DNA from: Arthrobacter sp. Hiyo4
Lineage (GTDB): Bacteria; Actinomycetota; Actinomycetes; Actinomycetales; Micrococcaceae
Assembly: GCA_002370555.1 (NCBI GenBank)
Contig: AP014718.1
Location: 1,798,001 to 1,862,000, forward strand
Direction of reading: 5' to 3'
Length of the DNA: 64,000 nt
Part shown: piece after piece, positions 61,336 to 64,000 of the stretch
Layout of the letters: each line of letters starts with the position of its first letter
Numbering within the stretch: the first letter of the stretch is position 1
Notes under the pieces: generated by a model
Database searches by the model: none
Told to the model about the DNA's origin: nothing
Seen by the model: only the letters and a program-made list of their open reading frames with translations
Translations under genes and position numbers: made by a program

Positions 61336-62345
61336 ATGAGGTGGCAGCCAGATATCCTCGGTGCTGGCTTCGAAGCCTGCACCTTCGAGGCCGGGGCGAA
61401 GACGGCGTCCAGCGCACCGCCACGCTGGTGCGCTTCCGTCCGGCGAAGGAACCGGCAGCCACCCGCCCGCGCCGGACAGTGCTGTTCCTCCATGGTTGGA
61501 GCGACTACTTCTTCAATGTGGACCTGGCGCAGTTTTGGACAACCAGCGGCTACGAGTTCTACGCCCTCGACATGCATAACCACGGCCGCAGCCTGCGCCC
61601 GGAAACGCCGGGCGGCTACGTGGCGAACCTTGCGGACTATGACGCCGAAATCGAAGCAGCCATCACCATCATCCGGGCCGACACGCACACGCCGGAACTG
61701 GAAGGCAAGGCAACCCTCACGCTGATGGGCCACTCCACCGGCGGCCTGGTGGCCGCCCTCTGGGTCAGCAACCACCCCGGAACGGCCTCCCAGCTGGTGT
61801 TGAACAGTCCCTGGCTGGAGATGCACGGCAGCTCGCTGGTCCGTCGTGCTGCGTCCACGATGGTGGGACCCGTGGCGCGGTTCCGGCCGGAGGCTGTCCT
61901 GCGGCTGCCCGAACGAGGGTTCTATTGGCGGACCATCAGCAGCTCAGCCGACGGGGAGTGGCCGCTTGACGACAGGTTCCGTCCGCCCATGGCATTTCCG
62001 CTCCGAGTGGGCTGGCTCAACGCCATCCTGGCCGGCCACACCAAGGTGGCCCGTGGCCTGGACATCGGCGTACCCATCCTGGTGCTGCTGTCCCGGGGAA
62101 GCGCCACCGGGCCGTTCTGGTCCGAGGAAATGCGGCGCACCGACGCGGTACTGGACGTCAACATCATCGCCCTCCGCGCCCTGACACTGGGGTGCAGTGT
62201 CACGGTGGAGCGGATCGACGGCGCGCTCCACGACGTCTTCCTCTCCCCTGCCAAAGTGCGGGCAGACGCCTATGCGCGGCTCGCCCGCTGGCTCCGGGGT
62301 TACGGTACGGCTGAACCCGGTGCGGCGTCGACGGCTCCTCCGTAG
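61336..62345 (+). CDS. Alpha/beta hydrolase (serine hydrolase)
   Basis: About 336 residues. The oxyanion strand [12 protein letters not shown], the nucleophile elbow [16 protein letters not shown] and the late His in [13 protein letters not shown] fit a lysophospholipase/esterase-like alpha/beta hydrolase. No signal peptide is present, so it is cytoplasmic. ATG at 61336 ([20 protein letters not shown]). One G is missing near 61393 (GCCGGGGCGAAG). Its 3' end overlaps the 3' end of uppS by 46 bases on the other strand. Confidence 0.85.
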
Positions 62346-63129
62346 CGCCGGTCCCGCTGGGCGTAGGTTTCGACGGCGTCCCACAGGGTCCGCCGGTCGA
62401 CGTCGGGCCACAACGTGTTCATAAAGACGAACTCGGCATACGCGGACTGCCAGAGTAGGAAATTGGAGAGCCGCTGCTCCCCGAGCTCCGCAGGAACAGG
62501 TCCACGTCCGGCAGGTCCGGTTCGTCCAGGAACTTCTGGATGGTTTTCTCGGTGATGGCCCCGGGTTTGAGCCGTCCTGCGGCAACCTCGGCGGCGATAG
62601 CCGATACAGCGTCCGTGATTTCCGCCCGGCCGCCGTAATTAACACACATGTTCAACGTGCACGTGCTGTTGCCAGCGGTAAATTCCTCAGCCTCTTCCAG
62701 TTCACGGATCACCGAGCCCCACAGCCTGGGACGCCGGCCGGACCACCGCACGCGGACACCCCAGTCGTCCAGCTGGTTACGCTGCCTTCGTAGCACGTCC
62801 TTGTTAAAACCCATCAGGAAGCGGACCTCTTCGGGTGACCGGCGCCAGTTTTCGGTGGAAAACGCATAGACGCTCACGTACTCGATGCCTAGTTCGATAG
62901 CGCCCGCCATCACGTCCAGCAGGGCGGGCTCGCCGGCTTTGTGTCCCTCGATCCGCGGCAGGCCGCGCTGGTTGGCCCAACGGCCGTTGCCGTCCATCAC
63001 AATGGCAACATGGCGGGGGATGAATTCTGTGGGGATCGCCGGGGCTACCGCGCCGGACGGGTGCGGATACGGTGCCACCACAGGGGTGGTCCGCTGCCGC
63101 GAAGGACTCTTCTTATTTCCCAAGGCCAC
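62300..63129 (-). CDS. uppS: Isoprenyl transferase (cis-prenyl diphosphate synthase)
   Basis: About 276 residues. It elongates isoprenyl diphosphates in cis to make the polyprenyl carrier recycled by UppP, so both ends of that lipid cycle are in the window. Family blocks: [20 protein letters not shown] (catalytic Asp), [32 protein letters not shown] and [22 protein letters not shown] is missing near 62482, splitting the [12 protein letters not shown] motif. The 3' overlap with the hydrolase gene is unusual but the family C-terminus supports it. Two bases separate it from recO. Confidence 0.93.
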
Positions 63130-63131
63130 TG

Positions 63132-63882
63132 TCAGCCACGCTCCACATGTTTGAGGGATTTCAGGACACGTTCAAGGTGCCATTGCAGGTATGCGGCCAC
63201 AAGCCCCGCAGCTTCCCGCCGGTGCGGCACGTCCGAGCCATCCGCCGTCGTCCAGTCCCCGGTCAGCAGGGCACCCAGGAGCACGACGGTCTCCACCGCC
63301 GGCGCAGGCGAACCGGGTGGCCTGCAGTCAGCGCAGACCATTCCGCCGAGCGGAGCCGAAAAGGCCGTATGCGGGCCGGGCCGGCCGCAGCGGGCACAGT
63401 CGGTAAAACTCGGAGCCCAGCCGCCGGTGGAAAGGGCCCGCAGGAGATACGAATCCAGGATCAGTCCCGGCGCGTGCTCGGCCCGGACAGCGAGGCCAGC
63501 GCCCCACCAGGAGGTTGTACTGGGCGGTGCCGGCTTCGCCGTCAACGTCGGTGAGTTTTTCCGCAGTTTCGGTCATGGCTGCTGCAACGGTATAGCGGCC
63601 ATAGTCAGCGGCGATGTTGCTGCCGTAGGCGCCCTTGGCAACAGCCTGCGTCACGATGTCGAGTGTCTTTCCGGAGACCAGCTGCAGGTCGGCAACCATA
63701 AAGGGCTCCAGCCGCGCCCCAAACTTGCTGCTGGTCCGCCGCACTCCCTTGGCGACGGCGCGGATCTGGCCGTGGTGCTTGGTCAGCAGCGTGATGATGC
63801 GGTCAGCCTCGCCCAGCTTGTGCGTACGGAGCACCACGGCGTCATCCCGGTAGGACCGGGCAGCAAAGGATTGTTGGACCAC
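63132..63882 (-). CDS. recO: DNA repair protein RecO
   Basis: About 250 residues. It acts with RecF/RecR in loading RecA. N-terminal OB fold: [40 protein letters not shown] and [20 protein letters not shown]. The C-terminal part has the zinc-binding CARCGRPGP and CADCRPPG. Two bases are missing near 63505 and 63490. GTG at 63882 gives [12 protein letters not shown], the usual start in the family. It reads towards uppS, two bases away, as an operon. Confidence 0.92.
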
Positions 63883-63926
63883 GGTTAATCTTCGCACTGA
63901 GTTCCGGAAAGCCGGCAATGCCGGTG

Positions 63927-63957
63927 CGTTGCGCGCCGGGAACCCCGGCGCGCAACG
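63927..63957 (-). terminator. Hairpin after leuA
   Basis: CGTTGCGCGCCGGG pairs with CCCGGCGCGCAACG with a short loop, ten bases beyond the leuA stop and about 45 bases before the recO start, on the minus strand. T-rich tail is lacking. Confidence 0.65.
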
Positions 63958-63966
63958 TATTCCGGA

Positions 63967-64000
63967 TCAGGCGCGGGAATCCCGGATGGCCCGGTTGACT
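63967..64000 (-). CDS. leuA: 3' end of 2-isopropylmalate synthase (partial)
   Basis: Only the last eleven codons are inside the window. Read on the minus strand they give VNRAIRDSRA and a TGA stop at 63969-63967, the C-terminal end I associate with LeuA in Arthrobacter, which lies upstream of recO there. The call rests on ten residues and context. Confidence 0.5.
   Translation of the reverse strand, partial: VNRAIRDSRA

Noticed and set aside
1..64000. Programmed ribosomal frameshifting as cause of the many breaks
   Set aside because: There are too many, they lie in unrelated genes, slippery heptamers are not seen as a rule, and the tandem repeat shows an unshifted twin copy.
1..64000. CRISPR array, prophage or replication origin
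   Set aside because: No regularly spaced short repeats with unique spacers, no phage structural genes, and no DnaA-box cluster or dnaA/dnaN genes were seen.

Overview
The window looks like chromosome of a high-GC actinobacterium of the Micrococcaceae, most like Arthrobacter or Pseudarthrobacter. The evidence is a mycothiol ligase gene (mshC), a complete Pup-proteasome locus with a fused PafBC regulator, RbpA, an actinobacterial bcc:aa3 respiratory gene set (QcrC with two CxxCH haem sites, CtaF), many actinobacteria-only families (DUF4193, DUF5703, DUF3043, DUF3054, PAC2), frequent GTG/TTG starts and strong GC bias at third codon positions. Most of it is conserved core genome. The stretch from about 40.4 to 46.3 kb is accessory.

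Layout. 0-6.2 kb: a mycothiol-type GST (cut by the window edge), an M50-like membrane protease, a GatB/YqeY protein, DUF4193, an orphan membrane protein, tRNA-Leu(GAG), an M20 peptidase, an acyl-CoA dehydrogenase and two small proteins. 6.2-10.2 kb: aldo/keto reductase, uppP, mshC, PAC2. 10.3-28.2 kb: HAD phosphatase, site-2 protease, trmI, then arc-dop-pup-prcB-prcA-pafA (pupylation and proteasome), two FKBP isomerases, pafBC, tatA-tatC and the helY helicase. 28.3-39 kb: amidohydrolase, polyprenol-phosphate-mannose synthase, rbpA, an SPFH/NfeD pair, an RlmA-like methyltransferase, an S9 peptidase, def and a SnoaL-like protein. 37.3-40.3 kb: a three-gene type III polyketide synthase operon on the minus strand.

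40.4-46.3 kb is the variable island. It holds a gutted Tn7-like transposon remnant (end-type repeats, TnsA-like C-terminus, TniB/TnsC-like ATPase fragment, transposase gone). Next comes a cassette of an Ala-rich exported protein, an ECF-type sigma factor, a one-TM Pro-rich putative anti-sigma protein and a secreted subtilisin with tandemly duplicated C-terminal domains.

46.3-64 kb: DUF3054, a stand-alone AsnC ligand-binding protein, trpD, ctaE-qcrC-qcrA-qcrB, a GntR regulator divergent from an HPr-like gene, ctaF-ctaD-ctaC on the other strand, an IscA-type protein, a second M20 peptidase, DUF3043, pyrD, an alpha/beta hydrolase, uppS, recO and the very end of leuA.

A caution applies to the whole window. 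About 74 single-base losses interrupt about 41 genes, including many that should be essential (ctaD, qcrB, pyrD, uppS, pafA). Nearly every break is repaired by adding one base, mostly in a G or C run, and the repaired lengths become multiples of three. I read these as sequencing or assembly errors, not pseudogenes. CDS entries therefore span the whole broken gene and name the break points. The acyl-CoA dehydrogenase appears to have lost more than single bases.
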